Translations under genes and position numbers: made by a program
Source of the DNA: Curtobacterium sp. 'Ferrero'
Lineage (GTDB): Bacteria > Actinomycetota > Actinomycetes > Actinomycetales > Microbacteriaceae
Assembly (NCBI RefSeq): GCF_002412165.1
Contig: NZ_NXIA01000004.1
Coordinates: forward strand, 166,207-230,206
DNA length: 64,000 nucleotides
Reading direction: 5' to 3'
Shown here: one piece after another, positions 1 through 7,522 of the stretch
Layout: each line of letters begins with the position of its first letter
Numbering within the stretch: position 1 is the first letter of the stretch
The notes under the pieces: generated by a model
What the model was told of the DNA's origin: nothing
Databases searched by the model: none
Seen by the model: only the letters and a program-made list of their open reading frames with translations

Positions 1-1
1 G

Positions 2-235
2 TGCCCGCTGCTCGTGCAGGTCGACGACCCTTTCGCGCTCGCCGACCCGGGCTCCGCGCTGGTCGACCGCACGGCGTTGCTGGCGGACCGGACGGACCTC
101 GACCCGGCGCGGATCCGCGCCTGGACGGTGGCCCGGCTGGTCGAGTCCGCCCTCTGGCACGCCAGCCGGTCCGAGCTGCCGCAGGCGCAGGAGGATGCGG
201 CGCGCGCAGCGCGCACCGCCGACCTGCTCGGGTGA
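2..235 (+). CDS. C-terminal fragment of an APH/streptomycin 6-kinase-like antibiotic phosphotransferase
   Basis: The gene enters from the left edge, and only its last 77 or so residues are visible. The segment RIRAWTVARLVESALWHAS resembles the closing helices of the aminoglycoside/hydroxyurea kinase family (APH_6_hur, streptomycin 6-kinase-like), in which an acidic loop (here VDDPFALADPGSALVDRTALL) is followed by a helix carrying W and ARxVxSALW. Family members phosphorylate small antibiotics in the cytoplasm, but the catalytic loop lies outside the window, so activity cannot be judged. A palindrome at 270-313 follows the stop codon and may end transcription. The family call rests on a short segment. 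Confidence 0.5.
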   Translation, partial: CPLLVQVDDPFALADPGSALVDRTALLADRTDLDPARIRAWTVARLVESALWHASRSELPQAQEDAARAARTADLLG

Positions 236-269
236 GGAGCGACGCCCCGGCGTCGACGCGACCAGGCGA

Positions 270-313
270 CGGACGGGAGGCACGGTGCGGGTCCGCCACG
301 CGCCTCCCGTCCG
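270..313. repeat. Dispersed GGAGGC palindrome, copy 1
   Basis: CGGACGGGAGGC (270-281) pairs with GCCTCCCGTCCG (302-313), a perfect 12-bp stem; the inner part is imperfect. It lies 35 bases after the kinase stop codon. The same core recurs at 5951, 14893, 17548, 20747, 28462, 40012, 51547 and 57049. Confidence 0.8.
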
Positions 314-418
314 ACAGGAGGACCCGACCGTCCACCCAGCGGATGACGACAGTGCGACGGCCGGTCCGTAGGGTCGGTACGGCGCACCGGGCCACCGGTG
401 AGGGAAGGGGAAGACCGC

Positions 419-646
419 GTGTTCGGAGCACTGACCGGAGTCCACGTCCTCGTCCTGATCGCGTTCCTCGCGCTCGACGTGGTCGCGCTCGTGCAGGTGT
501 GGCGCGACCGACGGCGCAGCGATGCCATCAAGATCCTGTGGACGGTCGTCATCCTCTTCGTGCCCGTCGTCGGCGTGCTCGGGTGGGCGGTGAACTGGCT
601 GCTCGGCAAGGCGGCCGACCGGTTGAACCGGGGCTCGTCGGCCTGA
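419..646 (+). CDS. Small two-helix membrane protein, PLDc_N type
   Basis: Encodes about 75 residues. Two hydrophobic helices (roughly 9-29 and 40-62) flank a basic loop VWRDRRRSDAIK, followed by ILWTVVILFVPVVGVLGW. This is the layout of the phospholipase D/cardiolipin synthase N-terminal membrane module (PLDc_N), which in Actinobacteria often stands alone with no known function. The GTG at 419 is preferred over the in-frame GTG at 398 because a purine-rich stretch (AGGGAAGGGGAAG, 401-413) sits just before it. A similar protein is encoded at 21564-21785. Confidence 0.7.
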   Translation: MFGALTGVHVLVLIAFLALDVVALVQVWRDRRRSDAIKILWTVVILFVPVVGVLGWAVNWLLGKAADRLNRGSSA

Positions 647-659
647 CGCCGACCTCGGA

Positions 660-1346
660 TCAGTCGTCTCCGAGCGCCGCGTCGACGAGCTCGGCCAGGT
701 CGTTGGTGCCGCCGGCGGTGCGGTCGACGTGCGCCGTCCGCATGCCCGCGCCCCCGGCGCCCGCGATGTCCTTCTCCACGTCGTCGCCGACGAAGAAGCA
801 CGCGCCCGGGTCGACGCCGAGCCGGTCGGCCAGGGTCGTGAACGCGCGTCGGCCGGGTTTGTGCACCCCGATCTCCTCCGAGACGCACACGGCGTCGAAG
901 GCGTCGGCGAGGCCGGTCCGTGCGAGCTTGTCGTGCTGCTGCGCCGCCGAACCGTTCGTCAGCAGGCCGAGCAGGTACCCGCGCTCTCGGAGGGATCCGA
1001 GCAGCGGGATCACGTCCGGGAAGACCCGCCACGAGTCTCGGTAGGCGACGAGGTAGTCGTCGAAGAGCGCGTCGAGCGCGTCCTCCGCCGTCGGCAGCGC
1101 GAGTCCGAGAGCCGGGAGGACGGTCCGGAGACGTTCACGACGTTGCTCCTGGAACCCGATCGCCCCTGAGCGCCAGCGCTCGTACTGCCGGTCCTCTGCC
1201 CGGGACCACGCGTCGAGGACGTCCTCCGTCACCGTGGCGCCGAGCCCGGTGAGGAACCGACGAGCGCCGGCGCGGGCGGCGCCACGGTGGTCGAACAGGG
1301 TGTCGTCGAGGTCGAAGCCCACGGCGCGGATCCGCTGCGCGGTCAT
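660..1346 (-). CDS. HAD-family hydrolase
   Basis: A 228-residue haloacid-dehalogenase-like hydrolase. Motif I is FDLDDTLFDH near residues 11-20 (two catalytic aspartates), motif II is LLTNGS, the motif III lysine is in GVHKPGRRAF, and motif IV is FFVGDDVEKDIAGA. A C1-type helical cap lies between motifs I and II, as in YjjG/phosphoglycolate phosphatase-like enzymes; the substrate is probably a small phosphomonoester. Its ATG overlaps the TGA of the upstream TetR gene by four bases, so the two are translationally coupled. The pairing may mean that the regulator controls its own operon and the divergent dehydrogenase. Confidence 0.85.
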   Translation of the reverse strand: MTAQRIRAVGFDLDDTLFDHRGAARAGARRFLTGLGATVTEDVLDAWSRAEDRQYERWRSGAIGFQEQRRERLRTVLPALGLALPTAEDALDALFDDYLVAYRDSWRVFPDVIPLLGSLRERGYLLGLLTNGSAAQQHDKLARTGLADAFDAVCVSEEIGVHKPGRRAFTTLADRLGVDPGACFFVGDDVEKDIAGAGGAGMRTAHVDRTAGGTNDLAELVDAALGDD

Positions 1347-1948
1347 GCCGCCGTGATCGCCCGGGCGCGGAGGTCCGAGGCGAGCATCATGTCGGTCGCG
1401 GCCTCGATCAGCCCGTCGGCGTCCCGGCGCTCGATGCGCCGCGAGGCGACGAGCGCCGCGATGCCCTGCATGGTCGCGGCGAAGAGCATCTTGAAGGCCG
1501 TGCGAGCCCCCTCGTCGCCGCCGTCCGTCGAGCGCGGTCCCATGGCCCCGTCGAGCACGGTGAACAGGGTCGCCGCCGACTCCCCCGCTGCTCCGACGCC
1601 GCCGCTGCCCTTCGCCTGGAACATCAGCTCCATGAGGGCCGCGTCGTCGATGGCGAACTCGACGTAGGCGTGCGCGACCGCGTGGAAACGCTCGGCGAGG
1701 TCCGACCCGGAACCGGCGAGCGCTCGGCGGACCGCGGCGGTGAGCCGGTCGAAGCCGCTCGTCGCGAGGGCGTCGAGCAGGGCCTGCCGGTCCACGAAGT
1801 GGCTGCGGGGTGCCCCGTGGCTGACACCGGTCCGACGGGCGAGGTCGCGGAGGGACAGCCCGTCGACGCCTGACTCGCGGAGCACGAGGACGGCCTCGTC
1901 GAGCAGCGCTGCGCGGAGGTTGCCGTGGTGGAACGGGCGGTCGGACAC
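1343..1948 (-). CDS. TetR-family transcriptional regulator
   Basis: A 201-residue one-component regulator. The N-terminal helix-turn-helix spans about residues 10-56 (ALLDEAVLVLRESGVDGLSLRDLARRTGVSHGAPRSHF), followed by an all-helical ligand domain. SHGAPRSHF replaces the usual S-x-P-xLYxHF in the recognition helix region. It starts at a GTG six bases after TAGGAT (1955-1960) with no Shine-Dalgarno sequence, so it is probably leaderless. Two near-perfect palindromes at 1970-1982 and 1987-2001 are the likely operators for this gene and for the divergent dehydrogenase at 2012. The HAD gene is coupled downstream. Confidence 0.9.
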   Translation of the reverse strand: MSDRPFHHGNLRAALLDEAVLVLRESGVDGLSLRDLARRTGVSHGAPRSHFVDRQALLDALATSGFDRLTAAVRRALAGSGSDLAERFHAVAHAYVEFAIDDAALMELMFQAKGSGGVGAAGESAATLFTVLDGAMGPRSTDGGDEGARTAFKMLFAATMQGIAALVASRRIERRDADGLIEAATDMMLASDLRARAITAA

Positions 1949-1954
1949 GGGACC

Positions 1955-2004
1955 ATCCTAATCCCGGACTAGGCATTGCCTATTTTCTAGGCAGTGCCTA
2001 GATT
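1955..2004. promoter_or_regulatory. Divergent promoter region with two TetR-type operators
   Basis: TAGGCA-T-TGCCTA (1970-1982) and CTAGGCA-G-TGCCTAG (1987-2001) are perfect palindromes around one central base, 18.0 bases centre to centre. For the gene at 2012, a -35-like TTGCCT (1976-1981) and a -10 TAGATT (1999-2004) are 17 bases apart; both overlap the operators. The minus-strand -10 TAGGAT is at 1955-1960. Binding at these sites should block at least the rightward promoter. Confidence 0.8.
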
Positions 2005-2011
2005 AGGCAAC

Positions 2012-2653
2012 ATGCAGATCCTCGTGTTCGGAGCCACCGGTCAGACCGGTCAGCACTTCGTCCGTCTCGCCCTCGCCGCGGGGCACACCGTCCGAGCCGT
2101 GGCCCGGACACCCGCCAAGCTCAGGGTCGCCCACAGCGATCTCGAGGTGGTGCAGGGGTCGATCACCGAGCCGCTCGACCTCGACAGCCTCCTCGACGGT
2201 GTCGACGCGGTCGTCGCCATGCTCGGGGACCGCCGGGCGCAGGAGAAGCGGCGGATCAACGACGAGTTCGTCCGACAGCTGGTCCCCGCGATGCGACAGC
2301 GTGGCGTGCAGCGGTTCCTGTACCAGGCGGGCGGGCTGAGCGCGGTCCCCGGCAAGCGACTGCCGCTGGCGCTCCGGATCGTCCGAGCGACGATCGCGCG
2401 CAGCTACGACGGGCAACACCGGGACAACGAGGCGGTGATGCGCTTCCTCGACGCCGAGGCGCGCGACCTGCAGTGGGTCGTGCACCGTGCCGGCATCGGT
2501 TCGGACGGTCCGTCGAAGGGACGCCTGCGTCGATCGTCGTGGTGGATCAGCATCGGGACGTTCGTCGACTGCGCCGAGTACTCGCTGCGGCTCCCCGGCG
2601 ACGACGGTGCGGTGCACACGTGCGACGGCAGCGCCTACGTGCGACGACGCTGA
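2012..2653 (+). CDS. NAD(P)H-binding atypical short-chain dehydrogenase
   Basis: A 213-residue Rossmann-fold protein. It opens with MQILVFGATGQTGQHFVRLAL, the GxxGxxG dinucleotide motif of atypical SDRs (NAD(P)H-binding, NmrA/BVR-B-like), and continues with VRAVARTPAKL, typical of NADP preference. VVAMLGD and YQAGG follow at the positions of strands 4 and 5. No catalytic YxxxK is evident, as is common in this subgroup. The ATG at 2012 is chosen over an in-frame GTG at 1994 because the promoter -10 ends 7 bases upstream and the GTG lies inside an operator. The last 19 bases overlap the convergent DUF389 gene. Confidence 0.85.
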   Translation: MQILVFGATGQTGQHFVRLALAAGHTVRAVARTPAKLRVAHSDLEVVQGSITEPLDLDSLLDGVDAVVAMLGDRRAQEKRRINDEFVRQLVPAMRQRGVQRFLYQAGGLSAVPGKRLPLALRIVRATIARSYDGQHRDNEAVMRFLDAEARDLQWVVHRAGIGSDGPSKGRLRRSSWWISIGTFVDCAEYSLRLPGDDGAVHTCDGSAYVRRR

Positions 2654-3600
2654 CGCGCGACGGTCCGACGCGACGGCAGACGCCGCGCGAGCAGGCGTCC
2701 GAACTGCAGCTGGACGGCGAGCGTCACGATGCCGGCGACCAGCAGCCCGGCCAGGTTGACGAGCAACTGCACGGCGGCGCCACCGGCCTCGACCCACGCG
2801 CCGACGGCGAGCGTCAGGCCGATCGTGCCGACCGCGGGCACCGTCGTGATCGAGATGAAGACGCCGACGAGCGCGGACGGCTTGGACGAGGTGATCGAGA
2901 GCACCCCCGCGACGCCGGCGAGCGCGGCGATCACGAACGACCACCCGTCCGGCGACACGATGAACTCGGTCTGCCGACCGGTCGTCGCCTGCCGGTACGT
3001 GATCAGCCCGGCACCGTAGGCGGCCGCCCACACACCCCAGGACACGAGCGCCGACCCCGCGAAGCCGACCAGGAGCGTCGCCAGGGCGGCACCGGCGATG
3101 CCCAGCCGACGGCGGACGAGGGCGTAGCAGGTGGCGGCGATCGGCGCGAACTCCGGCCCGACGACCATCGCGCCGATGATGAGGATCGGCTGGTCGAGCA
3201 GACGGCCGATGCCGGCGATGAGCGTCGCCAGGAGCAGGAAGACGAAGAACGACACGGAGGGTCGGGCGTCCTCGCGGGAGCTGTCGGCGAGCTGTGCCCA
3301 GAGGACGCCGTCCGCGGGGTGCCCGGGTGCCGCGCGTTCGGCCGCGTCCGCCGCGTCCGACACCACCGTGACCGGGTCGTAGACGGCGATGCTGCCGTGC
3401 TCGGGCACCCCGGCGTGCCGGAGCATCCGCATGATGGTGTTCGCGTTCTCGCGCGCCATGTCGAAGAGCAGGACGTCCCCGGAACCGCCGAGGCTCGCAC
3501 CCGGGAGGACGGTGACGTCGGAGACGGTCGGGTCGGCGGCGAGCCGGGAACGGAGGTCGTCCGCCAGCGGGGTGGGGGCGGACACGCGGACCGAGAGCAT
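2635..3600 (-). CDS. DUF389 membrane protein
   Basis: A 321-residue protein with a soluble N-terminal part (1-110) and six or so hydrophobic segments from about residue 118 onward. VSFFVFLLLATLIAGIGRLLDQPILIIGAMVVGPEFAPI is the hallmark of DUF389, and SITSSKPSALVGVFISITTVPA follows later. The N-terminal region resembles the divergent ACT-like fold seen in the family. The function of DUF389 is not established. A strongly basic tail (RRLPSRRTVARQRRRT) ends the protein. No Shine-Dalgarno sequence is seen; CACACT lies 6 bases before the ATG. It overlaps the convergent gene at its 3' end. Confidence 0.85.
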   Translation of the reverse strand: MLSVRVSAPTPLADDLRSRLAADPTVSDVTVLPGASLGGSGDVLLFDMARENANTIMRMLRHAGVPEHGSIAVYDPVTVVSDAADAAERAAPGHPADGVLWAQLADSSREDARPSVSFFVFLLLATLIAGIGRLLDQPILIIGAMVVGPEFAPIAATCYALVRRRLGIAGAALATLLVGFAGSALVSWGVWAAAYGAGLITYRQATTGRQTEFIVSPDGWSFVIAALAGVAGVLSITSSKPSALVGVFISITTVPAVGTIGLTLAVGAWVEAGGAAVQLLVNLAGLLVAGIVTLAVQLQFGRLLARRLPSRRTVARQRRRT

Positions 3601-3657
3601 GTCGCCAGTGTGGCGGACCGGGCGCCCGTCGTCCCGGCGACGCGGCCACCCCTCCGG

Positions 3658-4251
3658 TCAGCGCACCGGTGCGACGGTCCGCGTGACGACCCAACGGTGC
3701 TTGCCGATCATCCGGTCCCGCTCGAACCCCGCCTGCTCGAACGTCGAGAGCGCCCCGTGGAAGAGGAACCCCGCCGGCACGGTGCCCGCGGGCTCCGGGT
3801 ACCCCTCGACCCGACCGCCGCCCGCAGCCGCGATCAGGTCGAGCGCACCGCGGAGTGCGGTGGCCGCCACGCCCCGCCGTCGATGACCGGCGCGGACGTA
3901 GTTGCAGCCGATCCGCCAGTCCGGCAGGGGCGTCTCACGCGTCGCGTCGTACCGGCGCCGGTTCTTGATGTGCACGATCTCGGACACCGGGCCGTACTGG
4001 CACCACCCCACGCAGCGGTCGCCCTCGAAGACCAGCGCCGCGTGGGCCGTGCCGGACAGGACCCGGGTGCGCTTCCGGTCGCGGTTGCAGGAGGCGTCGC
4101 GCGTGAGCCCCTCCTCGTGGAACCCGTTGCACCAGCACCCGCTCGGGTACCCGGCGCTCGAGGCGCAGAGCTCCTCGAACGCGTCCCAGGTCGTCGCGTC
4201 GAGCGGTCGGACGGTCCGCGGCGGTACGGTCGTGGTGTCGTCAGCGTCCAT
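3658..4251 (-). CDS. GNAT family N-acetyltransferase
   Basis: A 197-residue acetyltransferase. The acetyl-CoA-binding motif is in CNYVRAGHRRRGVAATALRGALD (about residues 119-141), preceded by a strand CVGWCQYGPV. The N-terminal third is Cys-rich (CASSAGYPSGCWCNGFHEEG), a pattern seen in actinobacterial GNATs of unknown substrate, and might hold a metal (inference). The start has a good ribosome site, GGGAGG, seven bases upstream. It stands alone between DUF389 and the aquaporin on the same strand, so an operon is possible but not shown. Confidence 0.8.
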   Translation of the reverse strand: MDADDTTTVPPRTVRPLDATTWDAFEELCASSAGYPSGCWCNGFHEEGLTRDASCNRDRKRTRVLSGTAHAALVFEGDRCVGWCQYGPVSEIVHIKNRRRYDATRETPLPDWRIGCNYVRAGHRRRGVAATALRGALDLIAAAGGGRVEGYPEPAGTVPAGFLFHGALSTFEQAGFERDRMIGKHRWVVTRTVAPVR

Positions 4252-4308
4252 GCTGCCTCCCGCTCCGCAGGCTACCGGGGCGGGGGCCGCACGGGACGTG
4301 CACGCTCG

Positions 4309-5142
4309 TCAGGCGGTGATGCGCTTCCGTCCGGCGACGCGGACGATCAGGCCGGCCACGACACCGCCGACGATCGGCGCGACGATGAACACCCAGAGCT
4401 GCGCCAGCGGGGTCGCACCACCGTAGATCGCGGTGGCGATGGAGCGGGCCGGGTTCAGGGAGGTGTTGCTCACCGGGATGCTCACGAGGTGCAGGAGGGT
4501 CAGGGTCAGGCCGATCCCGAGCGGGGCCACGGCCTGGTACTCCTTCTTCGCGGTGATCGACAGGATCACGGCGATGAACACGCCGGTCAGGATCGCCTCG
4601 ACGAGGAACACCGAGCCGAATCCGAAGCCGCTCGGGCTCGACGGACCGAACCCGTTCGAGGCGAATCCGGCTTCCCGGGCCGCGGCCAGGGCGCCGGCCT
4701 TCCCGCTGAGCACGGCGGCCAGCAGGCTCGTCGCGACGACGCCGCCGACGACCTGCGACACGATGTACCCGGGGACGTGCTTCGCGTCGGTCCGGCCGGC
4801 GGCGAGCAGGCCGAGCGTGACGGCCGGGTTGAAGTGCCCGCCCGAGATGTGTCCGACCGCCGAGATGCCCGCGACGAGCGTCAGGCCGAACGCCAGCGCC
4901 ACGCCGAGGAACCCGACGCCCTGCTGGTTGTCCGTCGCACTCGGCACGTTCGCGGCGAAGAGCGCGGTACCGATGCCGGCGAAGACGAGCAGGAACGTGC
5001 CGAAGAACTCCGACGCGTACCGCGCGAGCGGGGACCACGCCTGGGCGTCCTCCCGCCGCTGCTCGGAGGTGGACCTGCTCACACCGCTCGCGGTGCGGGC
5101 CCGTGCGGTGCTGGTGCGGTCAGGGTTGGTGTTCTTCGGCAT
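4309..5142 (-). CDS. MIP-family aquaporin
   Basis: A 277-residue channel with six transmembrane helices and two half-helices carrying the NPA boxes: SGGHFNPAVT near residue 103 and NTSLNPARS near residue 233. The filter region FGTFLLVFAGIGTALFA and ARSIATA suits a water channel (AqpZ group) rather than a glycerol facilitator, though the extra Gly-rich loop GFGPSSPSGFGFG is longer than in AqpZ. The cytoplasmic N-terminus of about 40 residues is long and charged. The ATG at 5142 is chosen because GAGGAGG lies just upstream. Confidence 0.88.
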   Translation of the reverse strand: MPKNTNPDRTSTARARTASGVSRSTSEQRREDAQAWSPLARYASEFFGTFLLVFAGIGTALFAANVPSATDNQQGVGFLGVALAFGLTLVAGISAVGHISGGHFNPAVTLGLLAAGRTDAKHVPGYIVSQVVGGVVATSLLAAVLSGKAGALAAAREAGFASNGFGPSSPSGFGFGSVFLVEAILTGVFIAVILSITAKKEYQAVAPLGIGLTLTLLHLVSIPVSNTSLNPARSIATAIYGGATPLAQLWVFIVAPIVGGVVAGLIVRVAGRKRITA

Positions 5143-5203
5143 GGCGGCCTCCTCGGCTGTTCGTTCGACGGGGTCCTGATCCGTGGTGGTGCGATGTGCC
5201 GGA

Positions 5204-5229
5204 CGTTCGTCGTCCGGACACGACGAACG
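5204..5229 (-). terminator. Hairpin downstream of the Asp23 gene
   Basis: CGTTCGTCGT (5204-5213) pairs perfectly with ACGACGAACG (5220-5229) around a 6-base loop. It lies 76 bases beyond the Asp23 stop codon and upstream of the aquaporin start. There is no T run, as is common for high-GC terminators. Confidence 0.5.
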
Positions 5230-5305
5230 CCGCCGGCCTGGCAGCGGGCGGCGTCCGTGGTGGGTGTTCGGTTGTGCGGGTCCGGGGTGCCCGGGAGTCA
5301 ACGCG

Positions 5306-5746
5306 TCACTGGACGCGCGAGGGCTCTTGGTCGTTCTCGTCGTCGCCCGGGATGTGGACGTCCTGGATGGTGACGTTGACCTCGGCGACCTCCATGCCGA
5401 CGATCTGCTCGAGGGCGCGGGACACGCTGCCGCGGACGCCGTCGGCGACCTGCTGCAGGGCGACGGGGTACTCGGCGACGATCACGATGTCGGCTGCGAC
5501 CTGCTTCTCGCCGACCTCGACCTTGACGCCCTGGCCGTGGTCGCGCTGGCCGATGGCGTCGCGGATCGCGCCGATGGCGCGGGCGGCGCCGGAGCCGAGC
5601 GAGTGCACGCCGTTGACCTCGCGGGCGGCGATGCCGGCGACCTTCTCGACGACCGAGTCGTCGATCGTGGTCTTGCCGGTCGTGCCCTGAGCGGCGTGGC
5701 TCGCCGGACGTGCGGCGGTGGTGGGGGTGGTCGTGGTGTCGGCCAT
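5306..5746 (-). CDS. Asp23/Gls24 family envelope stress protein
   Basis: A 146-residue protein with the Asp23 domain from about residue 28 to 130: TIDDSVVEKVAGIAAREVNGVHSL opens it, and VNVTIQDVHIP closes it. Members are membrane-associated or cytoplasmic proteins linked to cell-envelope stress. The Ala/Thr-rich N-terminus (TTTTPTTAARPASHAAQGTTG) is probably flexible. A clear GGAAGGAG ribosome site precedes the ATG. It has no tightly linked partner; hairpin 5204-5229 follows it. Confidence 0.88.
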   Translation of the reverse strand: MADTTTTPTTAARPASHAAQGTTGKTTIDDSVVEKVAGIAAREVNGVHSLGSGAARAIGAIRDAIGQRDHGQGVKVEVGEKQVAADIVIVAEYPVALQQVADGVRGSVSRALEQIVGMEVAEVNVTIQDVHIPGDDENDQEPSRVQ

Positions 5747-5950
5747 TGCTTCGGTCTCCTTCCGAGTGCCCGCCGGGTCGTCCCGGCGGTTGCTGTCACC
5801 GGTGTGACGAGCGGACCCCAGCGTTCGTCACGTCCCCCGTCCAGGTCTCGGCGCGGTCCCAGACAGCGGGCGTCGACGGCTTACCCTGTCCCCCGTTCCG
5901 TCGTCGGCACGCCGGAAACGGCCGTCGCGCTTCGCGCGCGTCCACGCGTG

Positions 5951-5994
5951 CGGACGGGAGGCCCGTGGCGGCGTCGCCACGGGCCTCCGGTCCG
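5951..5994 (-). repeat. Dispersed GGAGGC palindrome, copy 2
   Basis: Two 20-base arms (5951-5970 and 5975-5994) pair with a single mismatch around a 4-base loop. It begins 14 bases beyond the tatB stop codon, so it may terminate the fructan operon. Confidence 0.8.
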
Positions 5995-6007
5995 GTGGGT
6001 GGCCACG

Positions 6008-6325
6008 TCAGCGGCCGGGTGTGCCGTCCGCCACGTGACGGACCCCGGGCGTCGGGGGCTCGGCAGTCGCCGCGGCCGGACGGACGTCCAGCGGCTCCGA
6101 CAGGGCCTCGCGGATGATCCTGCGCGGGTCGTACCGACGCGGGTCGAGGTCGGACCAGTCGACGTCGACGCCGGTCTGCTGCTCGATCTCCGCCTTCGTC
6201 GCGTCCGCCCATCCACGCACTCGACGGACGAACACCGCGAGTTGCCGGGAGTACGTGACCAGACGCTGCGGGCCGAGGAAGAACGCGGCGATGACCAGGA
6301 TGACGACGATCTTGTCGACGTCCAC
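6008..6325 (-). CDS. tatB: Twin-arginine translocase subunit TatB-like
   Basis: A 105-residue protein. One N-terminal membrane helix (about 5-20) runs into FFLGPQRL, the conserved Phe-Gly-Pro hinge of TatA/TatB, then an amphipathic helix LVTYSRQLAVFVRRVRGWADATKAEIEQ and a polar tail with DWSDLDPRRYDPRRIIREAL. With the longer second helix and acidic tail it fits TatB rather than TatA. It starts at a GTG six bases after the tatA stop codon. The pair is last in the fructan operon; no tatC is present in the window, so it would have to work with a TatC encoded elsewhere. Confidence 0.8.
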   Translation of the reverse strand: MDVDKIVVILVIAAFFLGPQRLVTYSRQLAVFVRRVRGWADATKAEIEQQTGVDVDWSDLDPRRYDPRRIIREALSEPLDVRPAAATAEPPTPGVRHVADGTPGR

Positions 6326-6331
6326 GGTGTG

Positions 6332-6517
6332 TCAGTCCCGGGGTGCCGCGGGCGGGACGTCCGGGGTGGCCTCGTCGCCGGCCCGGACCTCCTTGCGGAA
6401 GACGGTGAACGACTGTCCGAGCCCCTTCGCGAGGGCGGGGAGCTTGGTCGCGCCGAAGAGCAGGACGACGATGGCGAGCACGATGAGCAGGTGCGCGCCG
6501 GTGAGGTTGCCGAGCAT
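6332..6517 (-). CDS. tatA: Twin-arginine translocase subunit TatA
   Basis: A 61-residue TatA/TatE protein: a membrane helix (residues 8-20) ending in LLFGATKLPALAKGLGQSF, where FGxxKLPxLxxxLG is the family signature, followed by the short amphipathic helix and an acidic tail. A strong GGAAGGAA ribosome site precedes the ATG. It starts 43 bases after the PfkB stop codon, with no terminator-like structure between them, so I read it as part of the same operon. The upstream binding protein carries a twin-arginine signal, which would give the pair a client. Confidence 0.88.
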   Translation of the reverse strand: MLGNLTGAHLLIVLAIVVLLFGATKLPALAKGLGQSFTVFRKEVRAGDEATPDVPPAAPRD

Positions 6518-6560
6518 GATGGTTCCTTCCGGGGTGCGGTGTGGGTGTGGTGGCGAGCGG

Positions 6561-7517
6561 TCAGGATCCGCGGACGGGCACCAGGTCGTCCGCGGTGGGC
6601 AGGTCGGCGCCGCGCCGAGCCACGGTGACGGCCGCGGCGCGGGAGCAGGTCCGGCCGAGTCCGAGGAGGGTCGGGGAGTCGAGTCCCCCGAGCCGTGTCC
6701 GCTCGTCCTGCTGTGTGTCGGCCGTCGCGTCTGCCGACGTGTCGGGCTGGCGTGTCAGCTGCCAGACGAGGGCTGCGGTGTAGGTGTCGCCGGCGCCGAC
6801 GGTGTCGACCACGCTGGTGTGCGCTGCCGGGACGTGCACCCGGTGCGTCGGGGAGGCGAGCACGGAGCCCGCTGAGCCCGCAGTGACGACGGCGAGCCCG
6901 GCACCGAGCGCGAGGACGCGGTCGAGGACGGCGTCGGCGTCGCCGAGTTCGGGCCAGAGCCAGGCGGCGTCCTCGTCGGAGAGCTTCGCCACCGAGGCGA
7001 GGGCGGAGAGCTCCTCGACCCGGGCGAGCACCTCGGCGCGTGGGCCGAGCAGCGCGGGACGGACGTTCGGGTCGAAGGAGACGGAGCCCCCGGCCGCGGA
7101 GGTCTGGCGAGCGGCATCCAGCACCGAGTCCGCCCCGGGCTCGAGGAACGCTGCGATCGAGCCGACGTGCAGCCACGCGGGCGTCTCGTCGAGTCCCGGC
7201 AGGTCCCACGTGATGTCGAACTCGTACCGTGGCTGCCCGCCAGGGCCGAGGCGGACCGTCGCCGTGGACGTCCGTCCGGCGCCGGCCGACCCGGGGGCGA
7301 TCCGGACACCGGAGGCGCGGAGGTGCTCCGCGATGCGACGACCACGCTCGTCGTCAGCGAACCGGGTGGCGAACTCCACGTCGCACCCGAGGCGCGCGAG
7401 GCCGAGGGCGACGTTCGCGGGGCTCCCGCCGGGCACCTCGCGGACGTCGTCGCCTCGGCCGGAGTCACCGTGGACGACGTCGACGAGCGCCTCTCCGGCG
7501 ACGGTGATGGTGGCCAC
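6561..7517 (-). CDS. PfkB-family sugar kinase, probable fructokinase
   Basis: A 318-residue ribokinase-fold enzyme. The first PfkB signature is at about 29-42 (PGGSPANVALGLARLG) and the second near 256 (VVDTVGAGDTYTAAL), in which GAGD forms the anion hole and Asp is the catalytic base. A cytoplasmic ATP-dependent fructokinase role follows from its position one codon length after a GH32 fructanase gene and from its length. An unusual Thr/Asp/Gln-rich insert (QPDTSADATADTQQDERTRLGG) lies just after the second signature. It starts at a GTG five bases from the upstream stop codon. Confidence 0.88.
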   Translation of the reverse strand: MATITVAGEALVDVVHGDSGRGDDVREVPGGSPANVALGLARLGCDVEFATRFADDERGRRIAEHLRASGVRIAPGSAGAGRTSTATVRLGPGGQPRYEFDITWDLPGLDETPAWLHVGSIAAFLEPGADSVLDAARQTSAAGGSVSFDPNVRPALLGPRAEVLARVEELSALASVAKLSDEDAAWLWPELGDADAVLDRVLALGAGLAVVTAGSAGSVLASPTHRVHVPAAHTSVVDTVGAGDTYTAALVWQLTRQPDTSADATADTQQDERTRLGGLDSPTLLGLGRTCSRAAAVTVARRGADLPTADDLVPVRGS

Positions 7518-7522
7518 GGGCG

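Noticed and set aside
1..1044. A long frame covering the first kilobase on the plus strand
   Set aside because: It is Arg/Pro-rich and crosses real genes on both strands, a typical shadow frame in GC-rich DNA.
2473..5373. Very long plus-strand frame opposite DUF389, GNAT and aquaporin genes
   Set aside because: It is antisense to three well-supported genes and its translation is low-complexity.
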